Shown here in pieces: positions 33,019-41,420 of a stretch of 64,000 bases of DNA; the stretch's first letter is position 1, and every line of letters starts with the position of its first letter. Source of the stretch: Clostridia bacterium (GTDB taxonomy: Bacteria; Bacillota; Clostridia; Oscillospirales; CAG-272); assembly GCA_017447775.1 (NCBI GenBank), contig JAFSMU010000011.1, positions 103,688 to 167,687 on the forward strand, written 5' to 3'. Under the pieces are notes generated by a model that searched no databases, was not told the origin of the DNA, and worked only from the letters and a program-made list of their open reading frames with translations. Both the position numbers and the translations under genes were made by a program.

Positions 33019-33486
33019 ATGGGTTTTCTCGATAAAATCAAGGGCAAATTTTTAAGCGAAGAACAGGATAACTACGCTGATTATCCGATCGAACAGGACG
33101 AGGATCTCTCCCTTATGCAGTCCGGCGTTTCCCGCCAGGGCGACACGGGTATGAGCATCAGCGCGGTTGCTATCGAACTTAAAGTCGTTAAGCCCGAAAG
33201 ATACGACAACGTTACGCAGATCGCAGACCACCTTCTCAATCATCGCACGGTAGTGCTCAATCTTGAAGCGACAAACAGAGAAACTGCAAGAAGAATTCTT
33301 GACTTCCTCTCCGGCGTTGCATACTCCATCGACGGCCAGCTCAAGAGAGTTGCCAACAATACTTTCGTTATCACGCCGCACAACGTAGACGTAACGGGCG
33401 ATCAAATGAGAGCAAGCGAAACGAAGTCCAGCGCGATCCACGCAGAGCCTGTCGTAAGCAATCTTTCAAGCGACACTTTGACATAA
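33019..33486 (+). CDS. sepF: Cell division protein SepF
   Basis: 155 aa. The N-terminal amphipathic helix MGFLDKIKGKFL is the membrane-binding part. The core domain reads VVKPERYDNVTQIADHLLNHRTVVLNLEATNRETARRILDFLSGVAYSIDGQLKRVANNTFVITP. SepF polymerises on the membrane and tethers FtsZ. It has a strong own promoter and GGAGG ribosome site. Codon choice is biased to fast codons, suggesting high expression. Confidence 0.95.
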   Translation: MGFLDKIKGKFLSEEQDNYADYPIEQDEDLSLMQSGVSRQGDTGMSISAVAIELKVVKPERYDNVTQIADHLLNHRTVVLNLEATNRETARRILDFLSGVAYSIDGQLKRVANNTFVITPHNVDVTGDQMRASETKSSAIHAEPVVSNLSSDTLT

Positions 33487-33559
33487 TACAACATAACGCT
33501 AACGCATCCGACGGCGCGGCGAAATTCGCCGTGCCGTTAATTTTATTTGAGGTTTTTAT

Positions 33560-34360
33560 ATGGACAAGCAAGAATTCCGCCAAAAAACAGATTTTTCACG
33601 CTCGCTTCGCGGATATTCGGTATCGGAGGTTGACAAGTACGTAAAATCGCTCAGCGAGGCGTACTCCGATCTTTACAGAGAGAACGCAAGGCTTGAAGAA
33701 GAGCTTGAAGCGGCACGCGAAAAGATATATGAGCTTGAAAAAATAAAGGACACGGTCGAGGACGCAAAGCGCCGCTCGAGCGAGATCGTCCGCAATGCAT
33801 ACGAAAACGCGGACGGGATACTATTTTCCATAAAATCAAGCTGTGACGCGATACTGAAAGGCTTTCGCGCGAAGGTTGAGGAGCAGAGAAACGCGCTTAT
33901 CGCCGCGCGCCGTGAGGTCGAGTCGTTCCAGTATGAGCTTTTTGAAAAATACAAGGCGCACATCGAGCTTATCGAGCATCTTCAGCCGAAGCTTGAAGCG
34001 GAGCCTGTCAGCGCCGACGTTTACGTTGAGCGCGTCGTATCAAAACTCAAACGCGAAATATCGGCGGAATACGGCGTAAGCCTTGAAGACATCTCGACTC
34101 CCGCGCAGGCGCAGAAAAATCCCGCGGCGCAAACGGTGCAAAAAGCGCCGGCAAAAACTCCCGAGCCTGTTGCGCACACGGCGGGCGACGAGGGATATAT
34201 CGAGGTTGAAAACGGCGGCGTCAGCCACGAGCGCCGCATACCGACAGCGCTTGAAATGCTGAGCGAATACGAGAAAAAGCAAGCGCAGGCGCTTGAAAAT
34301 GACGGAGTACAGCTTGCCCTTGATATAGACGCGGGAACGGCAAAGCCGTCGGAGAATTGA
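33560..34360 (+). CDS. divIVA: DivIVA-domain cell-division/polarity protein
   Basis: 266 aa. The N-terminal DivIVA domain is EFRQKTDFSRSLRGYSVSEVDKYVKSLSEAYSDLYRENARLEEEL, leading into a coiled coil to ~150. A Pro/Ala/Gln-rich linker follows (~175-200), then a short charged end. DivIVA binds curved membrane at septa and poles. The position after sepF and before lspA is typical. It ends 1 bp before the lspA start. Confidence 0.9.
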   Translation: MDKQEFRQKTDFSRSLRGYSVSEVDKYVKSLSEAYSDLYRENARLEEELEAAREKIYELEKIKDTVEDAKRRSSEIVRNAYENADGILFSIKSSCDAILKGFRAKVEEQRNALIAARREVESFQYELFEKYKAHIELIEHLQPKLEAEPVSADVYVERVVSKLKREISAEYGVSLEDISTPAQAQKNPAAQTVQKAPAKTPEPVAHTAGDEGYIEVENGGVSHERRIPTALEMLSEYEKKQAQALENDGVQLALDIDAGTAKPSEN

Positions 34361-34361
34361 T

Positions 34362-34937
34362 ATGATGATAATATGGATAGCCGTCATCGCGGTATCGGTG
34401 GGGCTTGACCAGCTCACAAAAGCGCTTATCGCCGGGTCGTATCAGCTCGGCGAAACGCACACGATTATACCTCACATAATCAATTTCAAATTCATACGCA
34501 ACGAGGGCGCGGCGTGGGGAATGTTCAGCGACAGTCGCTGGGTGTTCATCGTTATCAGCGCCGTGCTGATAATCGTTCTGCCGTTTATTTTATATAAGTT
34601 CAGAAAGCTGCACTTTTTGTTCGGCTTTTCCCTTTCGCTTATAATCGGCGGCGCGATAGGAAATATGATAGACCGCGTCTTTGCGGGATCGGTCGTTGAC
34701 TTTATTGAGTTCTCGTTTTTCAACTTTCCCGTGTTCAACGTGGCGGATATATGCGTAACGGTAGGCGCTGTGATGATGTTTATTTACCTTGTCTTTTTCG
34801 ACAAGACGCTTTTCCGTTCCGATAAAAAAACGGCAGGCGACAGCGGCGAAAAAGCGACGGACGACACACAAAATACAACATCATCCGACAATGCCGATGC
34901 GCCAAAGCAAGAACAAGAAAATGAAAATAATAATTGA
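34362..34937 (+). CDS. lspA: Lipoprotein signal peptidase (SPase II)
   Basis: 191 aa with four TM helices. Catalytic aspartates are in GNMIDRVFAG and FNVADICVTVG; DQLTKALI and RNEGAAWGMF are the other conserved boxes. It cleaves prolipoproteins before the lipid-modified Cys, and would process the serpin and PPIase lipoproteins of this window. The last ~45 residues are a polar Asp/Asn/Gln-rich tail not needed for the family. Its 3' end overlaps rluD by 17 bp. Confidence 0.95.
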   Translation: MMIIWIAVIAVSVGLDQLTKALIAGSYQLGETHTIIPHIINFKFIRNEGAAWGMFSDSRWVFIVISAVLIIVLPFILYKFRKLHFLFGFSLSLIIGGAIGNMIDRVFAGSVVDFIEFSFFNFPVFNVADICVTVGAVMMFIYLVFFDKTLFRSDKKTAGDSGEKATDDTQNTTSSDNADAPKQEQENENNN

Positions 34938-35844
34938 TCAGGCGGACAGCGGCCGCCGCATCGACGCCGTTATCGCCGATGAAACGGAATATACGCGCTC
35001 GCGCATACAAAAGCTTATCGACGACGGCGCGGTAAAGGTCGGCGGAGTTGCCGTGCCGAAAAGCTACAAAGTCAAAGAGGGCGACGTTATCGAGATGGAC
35101 GAGCCGGAGCCTGAAATGAGCGAGGCAGCGCCCGAGGACATCCCGCTTGATATAATCTACGAGGATGACGACATCATTGTAATAAACAAGCCGAAAGGGC
35201 TTGTTGTTCATCCGGCGGCGGGAAACAAAAGCGGCACGCTTGTAAACGCGCTTCTCTATCACTGCAACGGATCGCTTTCGGGCATCGGCGGCGTGATCAG
35301 ACCGGGGATAGTACACCGTATCGATAAAATGACGAGCGGCCTGCTTGTCGCAGCAAAGAACGACGCGGCGCACGTCAATCTTTCCGAGCAGATAAAAGCG
35401 CACACGGCGCGCCGGGTATATCACGCTATCGCCGTCGGAAGCATATTTGACGACGTTACGCTCGACTACCCGATCGGGCGCCATCCGATAGACCGAAAAA
35501 AAATGGCGGTGACGGAGAAAAACTCAAAGCCGGCGGTAACGCACGTTCACGTGATCGAAAACTTCCTCGGCGCGACGTACGTCGAATGTTCGCTTGAAAC
35601 GGGGAGAACGCATCAGATACGCGTTCATCTTTCGCATATCGGTCATCCCGTGCTCGGCGACGACGTTTACGGCGGGATAAAAAACTACGTTATGCACAAC
35701 TGCTCATCGGGGCTTGTGGGGCAATGTCTGCACGCAAAGAAGCTGACGCTTGTCCACCCGAGGACAAACGAAGAAATGACGTTTGAGAGTCCGCTCCCCG
35801 ACTACTTTGAAAAAATACTCAAAAACCTAAGAGGCAAAAATTGA
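34921..35844 (+). CDS. rluD: 23S rRNA pseudouridine synthase, RluA/RluD family
   Basis: 307 aa from ATG 34921 (MKIIIDQADSGRRID), inside the lspA end. An S4 domain (~10-75) and the catalytic domain with HRIDKMTSGLLVAAK (nucleophile Asp in HRxD) are present. LETGRTHQIRVHLSHIGHPVLGDDVYGG is the other signature. The open frame extends upstream, but that part is antisense-like and lies within lspA. The ribosome site is weak, so expression may depend on coupling to lspA. It isomerises uridines in 23S rRNA. Confidence 0.93.
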   Translation: MKIIIDQADSGRRIDAVIADETEYTRSRIQKLIDDGAVKVGGVAVPKSYKVKEGDVIEMDEPEPEMSEAAPEDIPLDIIYEDDDIIVINKPKGLVVHPAAGNKSGTLVNALLYHCNGSLSGIGGVIRPGIVHRIDKMTSGLLVAAKNDAAHVNLSEQIKAHTARRVYHAIAVGSIFDDVTLDYPIGRHPIDRKKMAVTEKNSKPAVTHVHVIENFLGATYVECSLETGRTHQIRVHLSHIGHPVLGDDVYGGIKNYVMHNCSSGLVGQCLHAKKLTLVHPRTNEEMTFESPLPDYFEKILKNLRGKN

Positions 35845-36677
35845 AAAAATTCGACAACATTATTTTAGCATCCGACATCGACGGCACATTCGTATGGGAG
35901 TACGGTTACGTAAACCCGAAAAATTTTGAAAAGGTAAAATACTTTATTTCAAACGGCGGACATTTTCTGTTTTCGTCGGGGCGAAATTCCAAAGACATAA
36001 CAGTCGTTTCAAACGATCTGCTGTCCCTGGTCAATACTCCGTGCGTGCTGTGTAACGGCGGGTTTCTTTACGACATAGAAAAAGACGTTATCGAAAATCC
36101 CGTTTATACCGATTCAAAAAAGCTTTCTCAAATGCTGTCCGACGTGGCAAACGCTTTCCCCGACGTCGGATTCCGCGCGTCATACGACGGCGGCTTTATA
36201 ATCAGAGAAGAGGACGAATACATCAAAACGGAGCTTTCAAGATACGGGATGCTTAAATTTGCGACGTTTGAGCCGCTTGCAAATTTTGAAAAATACAAGA
36301 TGTTCAAGGCGATCTTCCGCTCTGACAAGGAAAGAATTGCCGAAGTTGCAAAATACATTATTCCGAAATACCAATCGAGCTTTGCGTTCACGCGCTCTGC
36401 CGAAACGATACTTGAAGCAATGCCGCACGGCGTTACGAAAGCGACGCAGTTGAGCCATCTGAAAGAAAAAATGAAAAAACAGTATCCCGACGCTGTGCTT
36501 TGGTGCGTTGGCGACTTTGACAATGACGTTGATATGCTTAAATTCGCCGACGTCGCAGCATGCCCTGAAAACGCAACGGACGCCGTAAAAGATATATGCT
36601 CCGTGCATCTGTGCCACTGCAAAGACGGCGCCATCGCTGAACTTATCGACGTAATAGAGAAACATATAAATATGTAA
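35841..36677 (+). CDS. HAD-superfamily Cof-type phosphatase
   Basis: 278 aa, TTG start at 35841 (TTGA overlap with the rluD stop) after AGAGGC. The motifs are I DIDGTFV (nucleophile Asp), II FSSGRN, III the lysine of GVTKATQL and IV GDFDNDVDMLKFA, with a large C2-type cap between. It probably dephosphorylates a sugar phosphate or a small phosphometabolite. SDIDGTFVWE is slightly atypical for Cof (usually DxDGTLL). Confidence 0.85.
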   Translation: MKKFDNIILASDIDGTFVWEYGYVNPKNFEKVKYFISNGGHFLFSSGRNSKDITVVSNDLLSLVNTPCVLCNGGFLYDIEKDVIENPVYTDSKKLSQMLSDVANAFPDVGFRASYDGGFIIREEDEYIKTELSRYGMLKFATFEPLANFEKYKMFKAIFRSDKERIAEVAKYIIPKYQSSFAFTRSAETILEAMPHGVTKATQLSHLKEKMKKQYPDAVLWCVGDFDNDVDMLKFADVAACPENATDAVKDICSVHLCHCKDGAIAELIDVIEKHINM

Positions 36678-36712
36678 ATATATAAATAATTCAATATAAG
36701 GAGAACAACACA

Positions 36713-37246
36713 ATGGAACTCAAAGGATCAAAAACAGAACAGAATCTTATGACGGCTTTTGCCGGCGAATCGCAGGCGAGAAACAAGTACACGTATTTCG
36801 CAAGCGTTGCAAAAAAGGAAGGATACGAGCAGATCGCCGATATCTTCCTCAAAACAGCCGACAATGAAAAGGAACACGCAAAGATGTGGTTCAAGGCGCT
36901 CGGCGAGCTTGGCACAACGGCGCAGAATCTTGCCGCCGCTGCCGCAGGCGAGAACTATGAATGGACGGATATGTACGACGAGTTTGCACGCGTTGCCGAC
37001 GAGGAAGGTTTTTCCGACATCGCGGATAAATTCCGCGGCGTTGCAAAGATCGAAAAGGCTCACGAGGAACGCTACCGCGCGCTTCTTTCAAATATCGAAA
37101 TGCAGAAGGTATTTGAAAAGAGCGAGGAAACCATCTGGGAATGCCGCAACTGCGGACATCTCGTTATGGGTAAGAAAGCACCCGACGTTTGCCCCGTTTG
37201 CAATCACCCGCAGAGCTATTTTGAGGTCAGAAAAGAAAACTATTGA
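36713..37246 (+). CDS. rbr: Rubrerythrin
   Basis: 177 aa. An N-terminal ferritin-like diiron domain with E-x-x-H ligands ([44 protein letters not shown]) is followed by a C-terminal rubredoxin domain (WECRNCGHL ... [12 protein letters not shown]). It reduces hydrogen peroxide with electrons from rubredoxin/NADH in anaerobes. It has its own AAGGAG ribosome site and a strong terminator. It appears to be a single-gene unit. Confidence 0.97.
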   Translation: MELKGSKTEQNLMTAFAGESQARNKYTYFASVAKKEGYEQIADIFLKTADNEKEHAKMWFKALGELGTTAQNLAAAAAGENYEWTDMYDEFARVADEEGFSDIADKFRGVAKIEKAHEERYRALLSNIEMQKVFEKSEETIWECRNCGHLVMGKKAPDVCPVCNHPQSYFEVRKENY

Positions 37247-37258
37247 TAAAATAGTCAG

Positions 37259-37285
37259 CCGCCCGCACATGCGGGCGGATTTTTT
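37259..37285. terminator. Terminator between rubrerythrin and the SpoVB-like gene
   Basis: CCGCCCGC, loop ACAT, GCGGGCGG, then ATTTTTT. Its end overlaps the stop of the converging gene at 37284. Confidence 0.85.
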
Positions 37286-38822
37286 ATTTCATCGCGTTTT
37301 TTGCCCAGCGCACGTCGTCGCGCGATATCGCTCCAAGCAGTCGTGACAGCGCAAGATAAACGGCGGCGCATACCGTTATACCTATTATTACAAACATCGC
37401 CGTCGGCATACCGATGGGACGAAAGACAAGATTTGACGCCGCCGCGGCTCCGGCCGCCGCAAGAGCAGGAACGGCGACGTATTCAATTATTTTAAGACGC
37501 ACGCCCGTTACCTTTATCAGCCTGTGCAAGCTCAGCGACGCGTTCAGTATCTCCGTTATGAACACGCACAAAACGTACCCGTCAACCCCAAGCCGCGGCG
37601 TAAGCAAAAGCACCAGCGCGACGCTTGCCGCCGCGTCGATAATGTTATATCGCATCGACGCCATCTGCTCGCCGAGTCCTTTCAGCATTCCGTCGACGAC
37701 GGTGTCAAGATACATCACCGGCACAAGCACGCCGAATATGCGGATATATTTCGCGCAAAGCGCGTTGTGGTAGACAAGCTCGCCGAGTCCGTCCGCAAAC
37801 GTGATAAACACCGCCGCGGTAATGAGCGCGAACATAAGCCCGAATTTTATTGAGCGCGAAACGACGTAGTTTATGTGGCGATTGTCTTTTTTTGTGCCGT
37901 ATGTCGCGCTCATTTCGGAAAGTTCAGGCACGATAAGCGAGGCAAACGTCTGGCACAGCGCCGCCGGAAACAGCACAAGCGGGAAAACCATGCCGTGAAC
38001 CACTCCGTAAAGGGACAGCGCCTCCGCGGCATTTTCCCCGTATGCGCGAAGTCCGCGCGGGATAAGGACGTGTTCAAGAGTTACAAGTCCCGATCTCAGA
38101 TACGCGCCCGCGGCGACGGGGAGGGAAATTCCGATCATACGGCGGACAAGATCATGCGGCACCGTCGCATCCGAGCGCGGCAAACGTCGGCGGTCGATAA
38201 GATACATAACAAACATATACGAAAACGACAGTCCCTCCGACACGCTTGTGCCTATCACAAGCGCAAGGCACGCATACTCTATCCCGCGCGGCGCAAGCAT
38301 ACCGATCGTCGAAAGGATTATTCCGATCTTTATAAACTGCTCGACGATGTTTGCCGCGGCGCTTTTGTATATTCGGCGCACGGCGGAAAAGTACCCCGCA
38401 AAAACGTTTGTTACGGCGATGAACGGCAGACTGATCGACAGCGTGCGGAGCGAGATGACCGTCCTCGCGTCACCGAGGATATTGTTTCCGATGAAGTCCG
38501 CTCCGAAGAAGAGAAGAAAAAACGAGGCGCCCCCGAATATAAGAGCGTAGGCAAGACAGCGCACAACGGCGCCCGTCGCTCCCCTGCCCCGCCCGAATGC
38601 GATCTCCTCTGACACAAGCCGCACCGTAGCGAGATTTATTCCCGACGTCGCCAGAACGACGGCAAATCCGTACGCGCTCGTTATAAGCGAAAACAGCCCC
38701 ATTCCCTCAGCGCCGATAATGCGCGAAACGTACGCGCCCCAAACGACAGATACGGTGCGCATAAACAGCGTTACAGCCGCGAGTATAAGCGCGTTTCCGA
38801 GAAAAACTTTTATTCTTTTCAC
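37284..38822 (-). CDS. spoVB: SpoVB-like oligosaccharide/lipid flippase (MATE/MOP)
   Basis: 512 aa from GTG 38822 (MKRIKVFLGNALILAAV) with AAAGG 8 bp upstream; the longer open frame contains promoter sequence. About 14 TM segments are visible. The pattern ILAAVTLFMRTVSVVWGAYVSRIIGAEGMGLFSLITSAYGFAVVLATSGINLATVRLVSEE closely fits stage V sporulation protein B, a flippase-like protein of cortex peptidoglycan assembly. The first cytoplasmic loop is Gly/Arg-rich. Function is inferred from family. Confidence 0.85.
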   Translation of the reverse strand: MKRIKVFLGNALILAAVTLFMRTVSVVWGAYVSRIIGAEGMGLFSLITSAYGFAVVLATSGINLATVRLVSEEIAFGRGRGATGAVVRCLAYALIFGGASFFLLFFGADFIGNNILGDARTVISLRTLSISLPFIAVTNVFAGYFSAVRRIYKSAAANIVEQFIKIGIILSTIGMLAPRGIEYACLALVIGTSVSEGLSFSYMFVMYLIDRRRLPRSDATVPHDLVRRMIGISLPVAAGAYLRSGLVTLEHVLIPRGLRAYGENAAEALSLYGVVHGMVFPLVLFPAALCQTFASLIVPELSEMSATYGTKKDNRHINYVVSRSIKFGLMFALITAAVFITFADGLGELVYHNALCAKYIRIFGVLVPVMYLDTVVDGMLKGLGEQMASMRYNIIDAAASVALVLLLTPRLGVDGYVLCVFITEILNASLSLHRLIKVTGVRLKIIEYVAVPALAAAGAAAASNLVFRPIGMPTAMFVIIGITVCAAVYLALSRLLGAISRDDVRWAKNAMK

Positions 38823-38824
38823 TA

Positions 38825-38853
38825 TTGCAACCTTTTGTGAAATATTGTATAAT
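38825..38853 (+). promoter_or_regulatory. yitT promoter
   Basis: TTGCAA (38825-38830), 17 bp, TATAAT (38848-38853). The -35 lies 3 bp from the GTG of the divergent SpoVB-like gene and overlaps its ribosome-site region. Confidence 0.6.
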
Positions 38854-38914
38854 ATAGGTGTAACTGAAAAAAATATATTCGATTGACTCGGTTTTAATGA
38901 CAACGGAGGTAAAC

Positions 38915-39826
38915 GTGTTCAAACAGAAGATCCTTCCAAAGCTCACCGACGTGGCTTTTCTTGTCGCTTCAAGCTTGCTTTACGCAATATCGTACAATAT
39001 GTTTCTCGTTCCGGGGAGCATTTTTGTCGGCGGCGTCGGCGGCATCGCCACAGTGCTGAACATAAAATTCGGACTGCCGACCGGTATTATTATCATCGCG
39101 CTGAACGTGCCGCTGATAATCGGCTTTATCATAGCATATGGGTGGCGGTCGAGCATAAAGACGATCATAGGCGTGCTTACGACGTCCGTTTTCGTTGACG
39201 TTACGGCGGCACTGAATATTTTCCCCGCCGCGTTTGATCCGTCCGATAAGATACTGAACGCGCTGTTCGGCGGTATCACGCTTGGCGCGGCGCTGGGTGT
39301 TTTGTTCTGGCGCGGCATAACGACAGGAGGCACTGACATTGCGGCGCTTTTGCTTAAAACAAAAATAAAGCGCGTCAGCACGTCCACGCTTATTCTTATC
39401 TGCGACGGCGCGGTTATTGTGTTCGCAGCTATAATGATGAACGACTGGCTGACTGTGCTTTACTCATTCCTTGCGGTGTTTATGATGACAAGCACGCTCG
39501 GCTTTGTAACGGGCGGCTTTGACAAGGGGAGCCTTGTCTACATCTTTTCAGAAAAAACGGACGAGATCGCCGAAACGATATCCAAAACGCTCGACCGCGG
39601 CGTAACACTGCTTGACGGCATGGGATGGTACACAAAGCGCGAGCAGAAAATAATCATGTGCGCAGTAAAAAAGAACGAGCTTTACAAAATAAAGTTCATT
39701 GCGAAAACAGTCGATCCGCGCTCGTTCATCATCGTCAGCGAATCGGATGAAACGATCGGCGAAGGGTTCAAGACGAGCCTTGGCGAGATGGGATTTGAGG
39801 AAAAGGAAAAAAAGAAAAAGCCATAA
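38915..39826 (+). CDS. yitT: YitT-family membrane protein (DUF161 + DUF2179)
   Basis: 303 aa from GTG 38915; GGAGGT sits 5 bp upstream. An ATG at 38897 would place that ribosome site inside the gene. Five to six TM segments (DUF161 units, with GSIFVGGVGGIATVLNIKFGLPTGIIIIALNVPL and ITTGGTDIAALLL) precede a cytoplasmic DUF2179 domain (~215-295: SEKTDEIAETISKTLDRGVTLLDGMGWYTKREQKIIMCAVKK). The family is common in Firmicutes and its biochemical role is unknown. The C-terminus is Lys/Glu-rich. Confidence 0.85.
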   Translation: MFKQKILPKLTDVAFLVASSLLYAISYNMFLVPGSIFVGGVGGIATVLNIKFGLPTGIIIIALNVPLIIGFIIAYGWRSSIKTIIGVLTTSVFVDVTAALNIFPAAFDPSDKILNALFGGITLGAALGVLFWRGITTGGTDIAALLLKTKIKRVSTSTLILICDGAVIVFAAIMMNDWLTVLYSFLAVFMMTSTLGFVTGGFDKGSLVYIFSEKTDEIAETISKTLDRGVTLLDGMGWYTKREQKIIMCAVKKNELYKIKFIAKTVDPRSFIIVSESDETIGEGFKTSLGEMGFEEKEKKKKP

Positions 39827-39834
39827 GGCTTTTT
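39815..39834. terminator. Bidirectional terminator with the yitT stop in its loop
   Basis: AAAAAGCC (39815-39822), loop ATAA, GGCTTTTT (39827-39834). The yitT TAA is 39824-39826 and the birA stop begins at 39834. Confidence 0.6.
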
Positions 39835-40799
39835 CAAGTCTTTATTTTCGTGCTGACCTCGCCTGAGCCGAGGCTGTCCTCGGTGCCGTCGTCAAACCTT
39901 ACGAAAAGGCGGCAATTTTCATCTACAAAGAGCGCTTTGGCGCTCTTTTTTTCATCGCCTCGCAAAACGATTATGTCCTTTCCGTCAAGGTATTGACAAC
40001 TTCTGTATTCGTCAATACAGCCCTCAAGCCCCGCGTCGTAAATGTGGGCAAATTCACAAAGGAAATCGGCGATGACGCGCGCACGAAGGCTTCCCGTCGA
40101 GGTTTCGCTTATCGCGCCGGCGACGTTCTTTATTTCGCCGTCAAAGCCGCCCTGCGGCTCGCTGATATTTATCCCGACGCCGACAACGGCATACCGCAGC
40201 GACGAAAGCTCGGCGTCGATAGACGCCTCCGTCAGTATCCCGCACACCTTGCGCCCGCCGACGTATATGTCGTTTACCCACTTGATCTCGGCGCGCTTGC
40301 CCGAGTTTTTCTCGATAGAGCGGCGCGCCGCAACGGCGGCGGCAACGGTGATCTTCAGCGTTTGCTCAACAGGGAGATGCGGTCTTAAAAGGAGCGAAAA
40401 ATACACCCCCGTCCCGCGCGGCGACAAAAAAGTCCGCCCGAGTCTGCCGCGCCCCGCGCTTTGCTTTTCCGCAACGACGACGCTCCACTCGCGCCCGCCG
40501 CGCTCAGCCATGTCTTTGACGACGGTGTTGGTGGAATCGACCTCGCCGAACACCGAAACGTCAAACCTTTCGTCCGAAAGGTATTTTTTTATCCCGTGCG
40601 TTGAAAGCGCCACGCTTTGCGGCGAAAGCGAATATCCGCCGTGCGACGAAAGAACATCATACCCGTCGGCGCGCAGCGAGCTTACCGCTTTGAAAACGGC
40701 GTTCCTGCTGACGCAAAGCTCCTTTGCAAGCGCCTCGCCCGATATCGCAGCGCCGTCTCCGTCTTCAAGACGACGCAGAACCTCGTCCTTTATTGACAT
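39834..40799 (-). CDS. birA: Biotin-protein ligase / biotin repressor
   Basis: 321 aa. An N-terminal winged helix-turn-helix (~1-65: GEALAKELCVSRNAVFKAVSSLRADGYDVLSS) makes it a group II BirA able to bind DNA. The catalytic domain has the biotin/ATP loop VVVAEKQSAGRGRLGRTFLSP, WVNDIYVGGRKVCGIL and VGVGINIS; a C-terminal SH3-like domain follows. It biotinylates carboxylases and, as biotinyl-AMP complex, represses biotin genes. bioY lies 1 bp upstream in the same operon, which is headed by a BirA box. Confidence 0.95.
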   Translation of the reverse strand: MSIKDEVLRRLEDGDGAAISGEALAKELCVSRNAVFKAVSSLRADGYDVLSSHGGYSLSPQSVALSTHGIKKYLSDERFDVSVFGEVDSTNTVVKDMAERGGREWSVVVAEKQSAGRGRLGRTFLSPRGTGVYFSLLLRPHLPVEQTLKITVAAAVAARRSIEKNSGKRAEIKWVNDIYVGGRKVCGILTEASIDAELSSLRYAVVGVGINISEPQGGFDGEIKNVAGAISETSTGSLRARVIADFLCEFAHIYDAGLEGCIDEYRSCQYLDGKDIIVLRGDEKKSAKALFVDENCRLFVRFDDGTEDSLGSGEVSTKIKT

Positions 40800-40800
40800 A

Positions 40801-41346
40801 TCAGACTCCTACCTTTTTATACAGCCTCTTTGAAAGGAACGCCGCAAGCGCGATCTTCGCCGCGTCAAACGGCAGATAAGGCACAACGCAAGTCATAAGC
40901 GCAGAGCCTACCGTTTTCGCCCCTTTGAAATATATGCAGAACCACGCCGTTCCGAATGCGTAGCATACGATAACGCCGGCAACCATCGAAATGATCATCG
41001 GCAGCGTCTTCATTTGCGTTTTTTCGCAAACAAGGCCGACTATTATCGCCGTGAAAATAAACCCGATTATATATCCGCCCGTCACGCCGCCGAGCACGCC
41101 GATACCGCCGCGAAATCCCGAGAAAACGGGCGCTCCCGATGCGCCGATGGCGATATAGACAAGCACGGCGATAGTCCCGCGCTTCCAGCCGAGCAGTGCC
41201 GCCGCCATTATTACGGCAAACGTTTGAAGAGTTACGGCGATGCCGCTTGCAAAAGGTATGGATATCCAAGTGCATACGGCGATAAGCGCCGCAAACAGTG
41301 CTATGTAAGAAATATCAAGTGTCAGTTTTTTGCTTTTAGTGTTCAT
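40801..41346 (-). CDS. bioY: Biotin transporter substrate-binding subunit BioY
   Basis: 181 aa, six TM helices. It is the ECF S-component for biotin: IALFAALIAVCTWISIPFASGIAVTLQTFAVIMAAALLGWKRG is the conserved start, and GGVTGGYIIGFI the mid-signature. EcfA/T subunits are not in the window. No biotin-synthesis genes are present, so the cell may be a biotin scavenger; that is inference from a window only. GGAGGCAAG precedes ATG 41346. Confidence 0.95.
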   Translation of the reverse strand: MNTKSKKLTLDISYIALFAALIAVCTWISIPFASGIAVTLQTFAVIMAAALLGWKRGTIAVLVYIAIGASGAPVFSGFRGGIGVLGGVTGGYIIGFIFTAIIVGLVCEKTQMKTLPMIISMVAGVIVCYAFGTAWFCIYFKGAKTVGSALMTCVVPYLPFDAAKIALAAFLSKRLYKKVGV

Positions 41347-41363
41347 ATCTTGCCTCCGTTTTG

Positions 41364-41420
41364 ATTATACACAAAACGAAAAGCTTTGTCAACCCATTTT
41401 TTAATTTGGGTTGACAAAGC
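41364..41420 (-). promoter_or_regulatory. bioY-birA promoter with BirA operator
   Basis: The minus-strand promoter is TTGACA (41387-41392), 17 bp, TATAAT (41364-41369): full consensus. The palindrome TTGTCAACC-N14-GGTTGACAA (41386-41394 and 41409-41417) matches the BirA box TTGTAAACC-N14/15-GGTTTACAA in length and spacing. One arm contains the -35. The clpC stop (41401-41403) lies in the spacer, and the full 14-bp arms (41383-41396, 41407-41420) could also form an RNA hairpin after clpC. Confidence 0.8.

Noticed and set aside
37875..38612. 245-codon plus-strand frame inside the SpoVB-like gene
   Set aside because: Arg/Lys/His-rich nonsense composition, no ribosome site, covered by a conserved membrane protein on the other strand.
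41383..41420. Simple clpC terminator as the only explanation of the palindrome
   Set aside because: Half-site sequence and 14-bp spacing match a BirA box and include the bioY -35, so the operator role is better supported; termination may be secondary.
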